From: Microglena sp. YARC
Taxonomy: Eukaryota > Chlorophyta > Chlorophyceae > Chlamydomonadales > Chlamydomonadaceae
Direction of reading: 5' to 3'
Assembly: GCA_022414725.1 (NCBI GenBank)
Contig: CM039462.1
Location: 792,385-856,384 of the forward strand
DNA length: 64,000 bases
Shown piece after piece: positions 22,170-32,040 of the stretch. Every line of letters starts with the position of its first letter. Position 1 is the first letter of the stretch. The translations under genes were made by a program, and so were the position numbers. The notes beneath the pieces were generated by a model. It made no database searches. It was given only the letters and a program-made list of their open reading frames with translations, and had not been told where the DNA came from.

Positions 22170-23530
22170 GGTTGGCCCTTGGCATTATCGGATGCCACCG
22201 GAAAGAAGCTTGTTTTCACTGATCTTCTCATAAACCACTCAACTGGTTCACGTACGTATCAAGGAATTTCGTGTCAATACGACGGTGCATCAACCCACCG
22301 ACTTCTTAATCCACGTCGGATTACTGAGGTACGAGGAGGGAGTCTTCAACTTGTTGTACTCGTCAAAAATAGACTTGGGGCATCCGCAGAAGAAACTCGT
22401 CGTCTCTTTTAAAGAACCGAGATCCTCATCTTCAACAATCCATAACACCTGCTGCCTTATTCTTCGGCGCACCTCTAAGAACTTATTCAACTTAGAAACA
22501 ACCTCATCAACATCGAGCAGAAGACCACGTATGCAATCCTTCGTGCGCTCGAAAATATACGTCAAGTCCTTCGATGTGCTGTTGGAGAACACCGATATTG
22601 TCGTCCCTCCGCGGACCCTTTGTTTATTCTGCGAGCATCACCATATAAGGAGCTCATCTTTCATCTGTTTGTTCGTCTCGGACAAGGTTCGCGAGTGGCG
22701 TCAAAGGCTCCTTCACCAAGGACACAAACGTGTCGGGATCACAACTGATAGATATCCCCGTTTCTTTATTGCTTACCCCCTTGCGTTCGGTAATGTCCCT
22801 GAGTTTGTAAGGCTTATCCGCATTTGCAAGCGCTGTTGCAAGTTCCTTGTTCGCTACCTAACAGACTGGCCTCAGATTGGAGAACACCTACTTGTAGTGA
22901 AATACAGCATCGTCCATGACAATCTGGTCCGGCCGCGGGGTGAAATAACGCGGATCTATGGAAATTATCGTTCATTACCACGTCTTCTCCGTATGTCATT
23001 TGGTATACCGATCTGTTTACTTTCATGCCGGTTTATTCGAAGCATCCGATCGCGCTGGGAGACACCCACCCCACCCCACACTCGCGCGGGATTGGACATG
23101 CGATACAAAACTAGAGTAGTATCTGACAATGAGTTGATCAACACCTCAACCTCTTCAGTTCTGCGCGCTATTGCGGATCTTCTTCACGGAAGCAGCTTTT
23201 ATCATCAAGATAACCCTTCCACCGGGCCAGTACATCCACTGCCGCGCGCGCGTCGATGCTGAATATGCGATCAACCAAAGCAGAGCTTCGTCACGCTCAA
23301 TCGAGTAAAGGTTGTGTTCGGCAACATCGTCGTGCGCAGAATCCAGGTCCCGATCGTTGCAATGAGGGTAGAGTGGCTGGACCTCCACAGAGGAGCAGGA
23401 CGAAACGGCTTTTCAATGATCGACGATAGCACCACAGCGAAGTTCTTGTCATCAAGGCGCGAAGGTCGTCCTTCTCTGCTCCACCCACACTGCTGCCACC
23501 GGATCTGCCGTCTTGACCATTAGAATACGA
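22170..23530. pseudogene. Unidentified coding region, strand ambiguous, frames broken
   Basis: Two readings compete. On the plus strand 22285-23262 is a single 325-codon open frame, unusually long for chance, but its N-terminal third is Ser/Arg/Thr-rich and unlike a protein. On the minus strand, pieces in different frames look like one protein: AAVDVLARWKGYLDDKSCF (about 23240), DPRYFTPRPDQIVMDDAVFH (about 22930), DPDTFVSLVKEPLTPLANLV (about 22700) and DVDEVVSKLNKFLEVRRRI (22290-22592). The minus reading fits the frameshift pattern of neighbouring viral genes and I prefer it weakly. No family is recognised. Confidence 0.3.
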
Positions 23531-24145
23531 GCATCATTGCTGGAGAAGAACTTCTTAGCTTCGTACTGCTAATTTGGATTCCCACAGGGACCCAAAAACG
23601 GACGATTGCTCCCGAACGCGGGTGCAGAGGATGCCGAGGTTGACGGTAGGGGGGCCGACATCGCCACTTTACTATACTTGTACATCTCAAAAAAAGCTGG
23701 GTACCCTTCGATATGTTTTTTTATGTACATACACATGGAGTCTTTATTCTATAGTCTTTTGCTTTTATCTGGGGAATCGGCTACAATACGTCGAACATGG
23801 TGGTTTAACGATAGCAGTACATCAGGGTAGAGTGTCTCCGGACTTTCCAACGCGCCGACGCTGGCCCTTACTTGGAACGATACGAACAGGCATTTACAAT
23901 TGTCCTTACAAACAACATCGGTATCGTCACAGGCTGGAGTGAAAACTCACGTGAATAGCACTTAGGTTTGCCGTAATGGACGCTTACGGGGATAAGATCA
24001 GACACTTCAAAAATGGGATAACCCGCATCTTATCGTAGAGTCAACGTTTCTGCGCTACCCCGATTAGTATTGCTATCACGCGCTTTCCTTGCACACCATG
24101 CGCGGGCATCACGCCGGTTGACAGCAGTGCGCGGACATGGGTCGC
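23531..24145. other. No gene recognised
   Basis: Short frames on the plus strand (23574-23942, 23606-23830) overlap each other and resemble nothing known. The composition is intermediate between the viral genes and the AT-rich intergenic tracts. Confidence 0.35.
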
Positions 24146-24874
24146 TTAGTCACCAGACGGAACGCCATGCACTGCCGACGCATCGCGCAGCATCGCGAAC
24201 TCGACAGAGCATTCGTCGTAAATGACGACGAACGCCGTAAGATCCGCGATGTCGTAAAGGTCAAAGGTTGCTTTTGTGTAGACCACGATCGAAGAAGGTC
24301 GAGACGCCAGCTTCTTGTCAGTGACCTTGTCAACTAGCTTGAACGGCTTCTGGATTACGCGAGAATCCGATCGGCACCAGGTTGAAGACATTACGTTGCG
24401 TGCGGGTACATGCAGCGCATCGGGAGGACACATCGCACTCGCTTCATGTGTCGAGTGACGATCATGGTCATGAACACGAGAGCGGCGTAATTCAGTCCAC
24501 TGCAGAACCAAGCCATCGGAGGTTTGTAATAGTGTGTGTGAGGTGTTGTTCACGAACTCGAACCGCGTATGTCCACATATCTGGCAACCACTGTCAGCAT
24601 GGTAGGCCAGTCTTGCCCAGTCGATCAGCCTGTAGGCGTCGTCATTGGCACAGTAAATCATGTTGTCCAGCTTGACGTCGCATAACAATCTGTGGATATC
24701 CCGGCAACGGTGGATCACGTCGAAGTTCTCGAGGGTCTCACGACGAACTTGTCCCATGTCTGCATCGGAGGAGATTCCCTTGGATGGGGCGCTCATCGAG
24801 CACCTAAGAGAGAACACGTAAAAGCCGCTGTCACGATACAGAAAATATTTTCCGCCGATATCAATACCGACCAC
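24146..24874 (-). pseudogene. Serine/threonine protein kinase-like protein, frameshifted
   Basis: The 242-codon minus frame contains RLLCDVKLDNMIY (residues about 62-74) and YRLIDWARLAY (about 81-91). These fit the kinase catalytic loop (HxDxKxxN, with Cys in place of His) and a DxG-type metal site in which DW replaces DF, as in several giant-virus kinases. After about residue 115 the text becomes unnatural while a second frame gives GLNYAALVFMTMIVTRHMKR, and then the first frame resumes with VYTKATFDLYDIADLTAFVV to a stop at 24146. Two compensating frameshifts are therefore likely. The N-lobe with its glycine loop is not visible and may lie in the decayed DNA above 24874. Substrate unknown. 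Confidence 0.55.
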
Positions 24875-25518
24875 ATTGAAGCAAGTGGGCCCCTTTTTTT
24901 AATGCTTAAATGGATCGAAGAAGGGTAGTGCCTTCGTGAGACCGGACGCTCTCACACGTTACGGAAAAGCAGCTCAGCGCACGGATCTCCTCATTGAACG
25001 CAGTGGCGCTTTAGGTCCTTGCACACAAAACTTGTCGGACACTTTATGTTTAAACATATGAGCAAACTTGTTCCTTTTCCCCGGAGGTGTCAACTTCACA
25101 CGGGTCATTCCATTCTATTGTTCTTTCGTGCCAACACATACAGAATCCACGCCCGCCGGCTCTTGGTTTTAATTACATGTGCCAGCGCAGACACGAGGAT
25201 GTGCTTTAAAGGTATCGGTATAGCTGCCCGGCTCCCTAGCCGATTATCGCCAGGCATTTTGCGGTGTTCGGATGGATTTGAGATTTCTATAGTCCGCGCG
25301 GTAAACGCACAGACCAACTCACGTCGCCTGTTTGGTGTTGAGCCATTCACTTTTTTCAATACACTGAACATAAAATAAAAATGAAAAGTTTTAGTCTTGT
25401 TACCAATGGTGTCGCAACAACTGACCACTGGTACACTCGGAACAAGGGAATTATGGAGCATGGGGTCATGTTGGTACATGAGGCTGACCAACATGATGAC
25501 GTTGTAGAACTTGTAAGA
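24875..25518 (-). pseudogene. Unidentified minus-strand coding remnant
   Basis: The 25105-25494 frame carries GSRAAIPIPLKHILVSALAH and RRAWILYVLARKNNRM. A second frame then continues as RVKLTPPGKRNKFAHMFKHK to about 25000. The joined text is basic and helical and could be one small protein broken by a frameshift near 25100. It has no recognisable motif. The kinase reading starts just below it on the same strand, so it could alternatively be part of the kinase N-terminal region. Confidence 0.25.
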
Positions 25519-25927
25519 TTATGAAGGGGATGAGGATGAGGAGAAGCTTTTACAAAGAAAACACCCAGTTCCGCTGACTGTTAGGGGAGTTTCCGTGTAC
25601 AACCTGTAAAACCTTTGTGCATGAATGAACAAAAACGCAATATCACAAATGAGCAGTAGACGGTACCGCCACGTCCCGCTACGCTTGAATTTCCAACAAG
25701 ATACGAGTGTCAAGCGAAACAATCAGGAGTAGTCGTAGAAGTTTTGCTCGCGAGAGTCTGCAAGACAATCCAGATCGGGGCTCAATACGAACACGGTCCA
25801 CAGGATAGTCACGATGGCAGACGTATTCAGCCAGTTCCACCTGAGGTGTCCGTTGGAGTTCACTACGGTTGAGAAGTCGAATGGCGCATGAGATGCAAAA
25901 AAGAAAGATGAGGAACACCGTATACAA
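25519..25927 (-). pseudogene. Possible small membrane protein, frameshifted
   Basis: From ATG 25927 the frame encodes a hydrophobic N-terminus (YTVFLIFLFCISCAIRLL), compatible with a signal anchor, followed by a polar region (VELAEYVCHRDYPVDRVRIE). Near 25730 the text deteriorates and the adjacent frame offers LTLVSCWKFKRSGTWRYRL and a second hydrophobic stretch, LLLICDIAFLFIHA, to a stop at 25519. One protein of about 130 residues with two membrane segments is plausible. Function unknown. Confidence 0.3.
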
Positions 25928-26279
25928 AGCCCGAATAAATCAATGCGTTGCGTGCCCCATTAATGGTAGAGTCCTGGCTGGCGAATGGGTTGCAACCGGA
26001 TCAAAGCGAGCCCCAGCGCCGAGAGAATCCTATTGACGGAATGCGTTGCCAATGGTATGTCCAAACGAAAACTCCAGCAACTGCATGCTCGCGAACGACA
26101 TGAAGAAAAAAACTCTCGCCAGTGACCGTACCCGTGACGAGCCGATATGATCGAGGCGGCGAGCGCAAAAATGAACGTTTACGTACACAACTATCTGCGC
26201 GTTCCAACACATTTTTGTAAATATATTTACAAATTGTAAGTAATTTAAACCAATAAATAATTGTAAGTAAAACCAATAA
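25928..26279. other. Short decayed frames and AT-rich upstream region
   Basis: Minus frames between 26001 and 26371 give a hydrophobic patch (VFFFMSFASMQLLEFSFGH) in one frame but no consistent gene. 26210-26278 is AT-rich with two AATTGTAAGTAA motifs and directly precedes the ATG of the interrupted plus-strand gene at 26280, so it may hold that gene's promoter. Confidence 0.3.
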
Positions 26280-26370
26280 ATGATACTCTTCAATCTTCTG
26301 AGGGACCGCCTTGAGCACCTCGTGGTGGACGTGCGCGACCCGTTTACTATTCTCGTGAACGGCGAAGACA
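26280..26370 (+). pseudogene. 5' part of a viral gene interrupted by a LINE
   Basis: An ATG at 26280 opens a clean, protein-like frame of about 30 codons (LRDRLEHLVVDVRDPF, then ILVNGEDI) that runs straight into the (ATTAC)n tail of the retrotransposon at 26371. The probable remainder of the gene resumes beyond the insertion at about 28790. Family unknown. Confidence 0.5.
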
Positions 26371-28785
26371 TTACATTACATTACATTACATTAACATTAC
26401 TTGTTAGTCTCTCAAGTCTACTTGACACCGCGAGGGTGTATGAGACTCTGTGCTTTTAAACAAAAACAAAAAAGCACTCCACAAAGCAAAAACCCCATTA
26501 ACATCAGTGGGTTGTGTCGAGGACAAACAAACCAAACTCCCAACCACCGTTTTCGGTGGCGTAGGTATTAAACCCCTTAGAGCCGGACCCAGATCTCAAC
26601 CACTTACAGTGGCGGAGGTAAAGAAGCTAACAACTGAGAAGTCACAAGAAGAAAAAAAAGGGATGAAATATAATTACGGTTGCCACTAAGCAGTCCAGGG
26701 CTCCTGTCTTGCTCTTCTACAAGTAGAAAGATAGTCGGCTAGGATTGCTCCAAAAAGACTTAGTGCCATTTCCATTCATAAAGGTTCTGAATGTGGAATC
26801 GCAGAATTCCACATTGCATACGCTTAAGTCGGTATCCTCCTGACATGCCTATAAATATCTGTAAACAGCTTCTGGTAGCGGAGGCGAATATCATTATAAA
26901 AAGGGCACTCAAATATATGCATTTCATCCTCAGGTTTTTTGGGAACCCACACATTTGACAGTGTCTCATTGAGCGAGGGATGTGTGTCTCTATCCACCAC
27001 CCTCATTCTTTCTGTGTTCAGCCAATGGGAACCCATTCTAAACTGTGCTATGGAACGAATCTGATCCTGCTTATGTAAGCGGATGTAAAGGGAATCAAGC
27101 CATTCTCATCATTAACTGTTGGCTGCGAACCATTTTTGTATCGGAGGCGTTTAAAGCCAACCCTTCTCTCATCAGGGATGTCTCTAACTTGCATTGGTGT
27201 CACTTGGGTACTTAAAACCTCCATGACTCAAAAACTTCAGACATAATACCTTCGACATCGACAGCCTCCAAAATGTTGATGTTTTACTGGATCCTAGCTT
27301 GTGGAGGAGCACAACGCAAGTCATGAACCCAGCCAGTGTTGGAGTCAAAAGATTCCTCAAGAGCCATTCTAATGAGATCCTCAGGTTTCTTATGAAATGC
27401 GTCTTGTTCCAGAAGCGCAAAGCTTGTTTAAGCCAAGCAAAAAACAACGGGGTTCTACCCAGCTCTTCCATGATAATATTAGATGTAGTAGATTGGCAAA
27501 ACCCCAACATTTGTTTAAGTTTACCTCTATGCCATTTCTCACAAGCATGGTCATTTGAGATAAGCGTGTTGTTCAGAATAGAAGGAGCCCCACACTCACA
27601 GCCAAAATTCAGGATAGGTTGTACAAGAGAATCAAACAGGTGGGTGAGAATATCAATATTGTATATCTCCATAGTATGGCATCGCCTACGGAGCATGTGG
27701 TGTGCCTTTTTGGGCCTTAGTGAGCATCCTAGAAAAAGCAGCTTTTGCACGATTGCTTGAGTCACCATCCACAAAGAGGATCCAAGTAGATAAAAGATAA
27801 CTTTGTAAAAGTTGTGCTCCATCAATAGACAAATTTGTAATCAGGATCCATGCGGGCCTCATCACAGAATTGCTTGTTGAAAACGACAATCTCAGTTTTC
27901 TTTATATTCACAGCCATCTTAGTAGCCTCGCAGAAATCTCTCAGGCAGTCAAGCATCGCTTGCATATCTGCCGGGGATTCTGCCATTATAGCTAGGTCAT
28001 CAGCATAAAGTAACAGTTGCAGAATCTTTCCCCTAAGCTCAGCCCCTACATTGGGAGCTTGGATTGGAGGAACGATTCAATTCTATCAATGAACAGACCG
28101 GAATAGGAGTGGGGATAGGGGGTCTCCTTGTTTAACTCCTACAAGGGATGGAAAGGAGGATCCAATGTCCCCATGTAGGCGAACTTGGAAAACAACATGA
28201 TTATACATGGACTCAGAATACTGAGATAGGGGTCCTTGACTCCTAGCCTTGCTAAGCAATCCCATAGCAAGTCTCTGTTGACCAAATCATAAGCCTTCTT
28301 GAAATCAACAAAAGCCACAAAGAGTGGTTTTTTCTTTTCTCTATATTTATCTACAATATGGTTAAGAATGAATGATGCATCTGCAGTCCCCTACCACTTC
28401 TAAATCCATATTGGCCAGCGGCTCTAAGGTTGAATTCTTCTGACCAATCATCTAGTCTACGTAGCATGCAAAGGGAGAGAGATCTTTCCTATGGAGTTGC
28501 TCACCGCAAAACCTCGATAGTTGTCCTTGTCATACACACTGCCTTTGGATTTGGGTACGGGTACCAAGGCAGCTGCAGCCCATTGGCTAGGGTAAGAAGT
28601 CTTCCAGATGAGATTAAACAGGTTAGTCATAGCTTGTACAAATCGGGAGTTGGCCTCATGGGAAGCAAATCTGTACCATTCTGCAGGGATACCATCTACC
28701 CCGGGGGAGGAGTTTTTCCGTAGGGATTGGAGAACAGAAAACACCTCCTGGGTGGTAAAGTCTTGACATAACCATGTTGGTGCGG
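26371..28785 (-). mobile_element. 5'-truncated non-LTR retrotransposon (LINE) with reverse transcriptase
   Basis: On the minus strand the reverse transcriptase reads in order: SPGVDGIPAEWYRFA and VPVPKSKGSVYDKDNYRG (28457-28744), a GVKQGDPLSPLLF-like block (about 28110), the catalytic LLLYADDLAIMAESP (about 27985), NIKKTEIVVFNKQF (about 27880), the thumb region with LFDSLVQPILNFGCE (27184-27825), and a terminal Cys/His block PEDEMHIFECPFYNDIR (about 26900). Frames change several times and the 5' half (ORF1, endonuclease) is absent, so the copy is dead. The 3' end is a short (TAATG)n run, seen as ATTAC repeats at 26371-26400. A possible short target duplication, GACAT, occurs on both sides (about 26366 and 28775). 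Confidence 0.88.
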
Positions 28786-29122
28786 CCTCTACATATTCGA
28801 TTACTACGACGAGGTCTTCGAAGAGCTCGACGACATCCTAAAAATTTACAAAGATCAAGGGCTTACGATGCCACGCATACACATACGAGCCGCACGAATG
28901 TGGCTTCCTTCGAGGGAACCGGATACCCCGGCTCGATTTGATACTGTCCCAGACGAAGTGCTCGAGTCATTCTGCGATGGCCTCTCATACTCACGCTTAG
29001 TTTTCGACTTCACAGATCTGTTCGTTCGTACGAAAAATGCGCAAGCGAAACAATGGATTGGACCAATGGACACTCTCGAAAGTACCGACAAAAGAACTCT
29101 GTACACTTACATTTGTTCTTAA
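28786..29122 (+). pseudogene. 3' part of the LINE-interrupted viral gene
   Basis: A plus frame starting inside YDEVFEELDDILKIYKDQG continues from Met 28868 (PRIHIRAARMWLPSREPDTP) through VPDEVLESFCDG and ends at 29122. The text is acidic, helical and consistent with the 26280-26370 fragment in strand and style. The last about 15 codons (GPMDTLESTDKRT) coincide with a short sequence that also occurs at 38630-38665 and, inverted, near 20980, so either the gene end was replaced by a mobile repeat or the repeat copied this gene. Function unknown. Confidence 0.45.
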
Positions 29123-29176
29123 ATTAAGTGTTGCAAAAAATCATTAGGGAAAATCCACAAACACTTAAAACCATTT

Positions 29177-30298
29177 TCAAGGAGCGGCACGGCGACCTAC
29201 GCCGCCTGCACCAAACCTGACGGAGCAAGGGCGGAAGGAACTCGAAATCAAGCGCCGACTGTTCCCATTGACAATAATAATCGGGGGAGAAGCACAGATC
29301 TGATCAATGATATGCGAGGGTGCGCTCGCAAATGGAGATTTGGTACCGATAAACGGGGGTGTACTATCGGTACTAGTATAATTATCGGTAGCCGATGGTG
29401 GTGGAAACGTCTCCAGAACGTCTCTTGTTGGGTGACGATGGGTGACGCGCAAAGACATGATGCGGTCAGGAAGAGGACGAGGGGGCGCAGAAATTCTCGG
29501 AATGCGACCACGCCCTCGTCCACGTCCACCATTTGCTCGCGAATCCGCAAAGGTGGTGTCGTCACTCACAGCCTCCTGCTCCGGAGAACATTCTTCAGGA
29601 ACACTCGTCTTCTCCTCAGTAGCACCCGCCTCCTCCTGCTCCGGAGAACCTTCTTCAGGAACACTCGCCTTCTCCTCAGTAGCACCCGCCTCCTCCTGCT
29701 CCGGAGAACCTTCTTCAGGAACACTCGCCTTCTCCTCAGTAGCACCCGCCTCCTCCTGCTCCGGAGAACAGTCTTCAGGAACACTCGCCTTCTCCTCAGT
29801 AGCACCCGCCTCTTCCTCTTGAAACGAACCTTCTTCAGGAACACTCGCCCTCTCCTCAGTAGCACCCGCCTCTTCCTCCTGAAACGAACCTTCTTCAGGA
29901 ACACTCGCCCTCTCCTCAGTAGCACCCGCCTCCTCCTGCTCCGAAGAACATTCTTCAGGAACACTTGCCTTCTTCTCATTAGCACCCGCCTCCTCCTCCC
30001 GAGAAGAACCTTCTTCCGGAGCACCCGCATTTTCCTCCTCCTCAGGAGAACATTCTTCAATAATACTCACACTCTCATCCGGAGAAGAGGGATTTTCTTC
30101 AGGAGCACTCGCCTTCTCCTCATTAGCACCCGCCTCCTCCTCCCGAGAAGAATCTTCTTCAGGAGCACTCGCCGCATGCTCAGGAGAAGGAGAACCTTCT
30201 TCGGGAGCACTTGCCACATTGGTGGTAGCACTATCTAGTGGTTCAGCATTGTAATGGGTGGCCATATGCTTAAGGGACGCTAGAGAAATGGTCGGCAT
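29177..30298 (-). CDS. Acidic repeat protein with RG-rich segment
   Basis: About 373 residues if started at ATG 30298 (PTISLASLKHMATHYNAEP), which I prefer because the open frame upstream to 30676 overlaps another gene. Residues about 30-235 consist of 20-residue acidic repeats of the form ASVPEEGSPEQEEAGATEEK, encoded by 60-bp DNA repeats (29580-30030 are nearly identical). Then come an RGRGRGRIPR basic patch and a Pro/Ser-rich tail. Intrinsic disorder and extreme charge suggest a nucleic-acid- or histone-interacting or scaffold protein, but no family is recognised. It is convergent with the gene ending at 29122. Confidence 0.55.
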   Translation of the reverse strand: MPTISLASLKHMATHYNAEPLDSATTNVASAPEEGSPSPEHAASAPEEDSSREEEAGANEEKASAPEENPSSPDESVSIIEECSPEEEENAGAPEEGSSREEEAGANEKKASVPEECSSEQEEAGATEERASVPEEGSFQEEEAGATEERASVPEEGSFQEEEAGATEEKASVPEDCSPEQEEAGATEEKASVPEEGSPEQEEAGATEEKASVPEEGSPEQEEAGATEEKTSVPEECSPEQEAVSDDTTFADSRANGGRGRGRGRIPRISAPPRPLPDRIMSLRVTHRHPTRDVLETFPPPSATDNYTSTDSTPPFIGTKSPFASAPSHIIDQICASPPIIIVNGNSRRLISSSFRPCSVRFGAGGVGRRAAP

Positions 30299-30380
30299 TA
30301 TGTTATGTTGCGAGTATATCATTGGGGGCGATTCTTTTTTTTGCGAATAGCACATCCGCAGGGTCGACTTTGCAACATTC

Positions 30381-30846
30381 CTACATCTCGCGCAGAGTAC
30401 GCATCGCCCGGCAGTACAGGGAATGGACGGTACGGAACACGTCAATCGGGAGAGAGTCATGTGGAAACCTCCCGACGCCAAGGAACTCGACCAGGGCTCG
30501 GTAGCACGCACCAAGGCTCTCCTCGGCCTTCGCGACATTGACGCGAGTCGACGCTCGCGTCCGACTTCTTGGACCAATGCTTGGTTCTGGGGTCGATTAT
30601 CTTGCTCTGGTTGAAACCCTCCATGCTCTGAGCCTTGTTGAAGCAGTATTTCAGGCCAAATGGCATGAACTCCCACGGAACGCGATCGCGGACCACGGAA
30701 GGCACGTCGGCTCGCCGGTGCCTAAAAATGTCGCAAGTATAGCCACTATCCTCAAACTTTGCAGCAATGTGTACATGTGTACAACAATCGACCGTCGGTC
30801 CAAGTTGTACATTGAGAATTGGAATTGATTCAATATACTGTAACAT
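30381..30846 (-). pseudogene. Unknown viral gene, one frameshift
   Basis: The ATG at 30844-30846 overlaps the TAA of the upstream HNH gene by one base (TAATG), as in compact viral operons. The first frame reads YIESIPILNVQLGPTVDC, FEDSGYTCDIFRHRRADV and WEFMPFGLKYCFNKAQSMEG. Near 30550 it loses sense, while another frame continues as NVAKAEESLGACYRALVEFL and VFRTVHSLYCRAMRTLRE to TAG at 30381. About 155 residues in total. The many Cys and aromatic residues look like a folded enzyme-sized domain, but I recognise no family. Confidence 0.5.
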
Positions 30847-31673
30847 TATTGACCGGTCTGAGTGTAACACACCCTAAAGGACTCGTCAGGGCGATACGTG
30901 TTGCTCAGAGACAGGGGGCCGTGCAGGACATCACCGTCCTTTTTTGCAGGCAACTTCGAAAGGCATTGGTCGATGAAATCGGGAGTGCCCCGGTACACTT
31001 TGTCGGCGCTGTCGTCGTACATGTCAAAGTGCTCAGGGTACAGAGAGTGTACCAGTTTGTTGATCTGAATGTACTCGTCTCGCAACTGGTTCAACGTTGC
31101 AAGGTGTCGTGAGTACTCAATGTCTGCGATGATCGCCGTCTTCAGCTTCATTGCGGCATCTCGAAACTTGTTCACGATGCTGACGTTCTCACTCCTGGTA
31201 CCGTTGATGCTGTACTTGTTGCTTACATAGCGAAAATAGCTGCGGTCCCATCGAAGGAACGCTGGCATCTCGTCGAAGTATGGCGTCAGCTCCGCATGTG
31301 GGGGTAATTCTGAATACGACATACGGTTGCCGTTCTGCAAGCCCATGGTTGCTACGCGAAGGTTATTGCGACGGTTGTCCAGAGGGATGCGGTTGATGTG
31401 GTCCACAGTCAACCCACCGGCGTCATGGATAATCGAGTGAATGTGTCCAGTATTGCATCTCGCGTATCCATTGGTGGATATGATGACCTTGTTCCCGAAT
31501 ACAGCTGGGTCGTAATCGTCCATCAAAACCATGAACGTATCCGCATCCGCGGTCTTGCTATGCGCACCCTTGCGAACAGAAAGCGCGACGAAGGTTTCTC
31601 CGGAATACGAGTAGAGTAAATTGACACCAAACATGCGACCATGTCGAAATTCACCGGTGATGGTGAAAACCAT
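30846..31673 (-). CDS. HNH endonuclease (homing-type)
   Basis: 275 residues, intact, ATG at 31673. The HNH core is at residues 90-110: VDHINRIPLDNRRNNLRVAT, with Asp91-His92 as the catalytic pair, Asn100 and Asn104 matching the usual D-H...N-x3-N-L-R pattern, and a preceding His-rich strand (CNTGHIHSII) that would complete the beta-beta-alpha metal fold. Free-standing HNH genes of this type are common as selfish elements in giant viruses and phages and cut DNA at specific sites. The C-terminal 150 residues are helical and probably bind DNA. It lies 367 bases from the capsid gene, on the same strand. Confidence 0.85.
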   Translation of the reverse strand: MVFTITGEFRHGRMFGVNLLYSYSGETFVALSVRKGAHSKTADADTFMVLMDDYDPAVFGNKVIISTNGYARCNTGHIHSIIHDAGGLTVDHINRIPLDNRRNNLRVATMGLQNGNRMSYSELPPHAELTPYFDEMPAFLRWDRSYFRYVSNKYSINGTRSENVSIVNKFRDAAMKLKTAIIADIEYSRHLATLNQLRDEYIQINKLVHSLYPEHFDMYDDSADKVYRGTPDFIDQCLSKLPAKKDGDVLHGPLSLSNTYRPDESFRVCYTQTGQ

Positions 31674-32040
31674 CTTGATTCAGTAATTAATACACAACAA
31701 GGGGAATCCGTCGTTCTTTACACTCGTATTTTGAGGCGCACACGGAACACTTGTCGTCGATTAAAGCCGCAATGTGTCTTACGCAACCGCGTTCACCGTG
31801 GTCCGGTCATCCAACGAAACCGCATGGTATCAAGCAGGACCATGACACCATTGTTTGTTTTACGAAGGGGAATACCGGGCACCGCGGAGCGCTGCAGAGG
31901 GATTCACTTGCAGAAATTGCGGTGGGTGTATAACCCATACCAGTGATTATCCCCATTAGACGAACGTATATCTTTACATATCTACAATATTCTAAGTATA
32001 TTAATTGGTTTGGGTGAACAACCCATGCCCGCGATTATCC
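31674..32040. other. Spacer between HNH and capsid genes
   Basis: A short plus frame (31751-31933) exists but is not convincing. The tract holds AT-rich DNA at 31965-32010 downstream of the capsid stop and two related motifs, GGTGTATAACCCATACCAGTGATTATCC (31926-31953) and GTGAACAACCCATGCCCGCGATTATCC (32014-32040), about 87 bases apart. These may be part of the 3' end signal or promoter of the minus-strand transcripts. Confidence 0.35.

Noticed and set aside
29312..30238. 308-codon plus-strand ORF
   Set aside because: Antisense of the 60-bp acidic repeats; the composition (RRTFFRNTRLLLSS repeats) is not protein-like.
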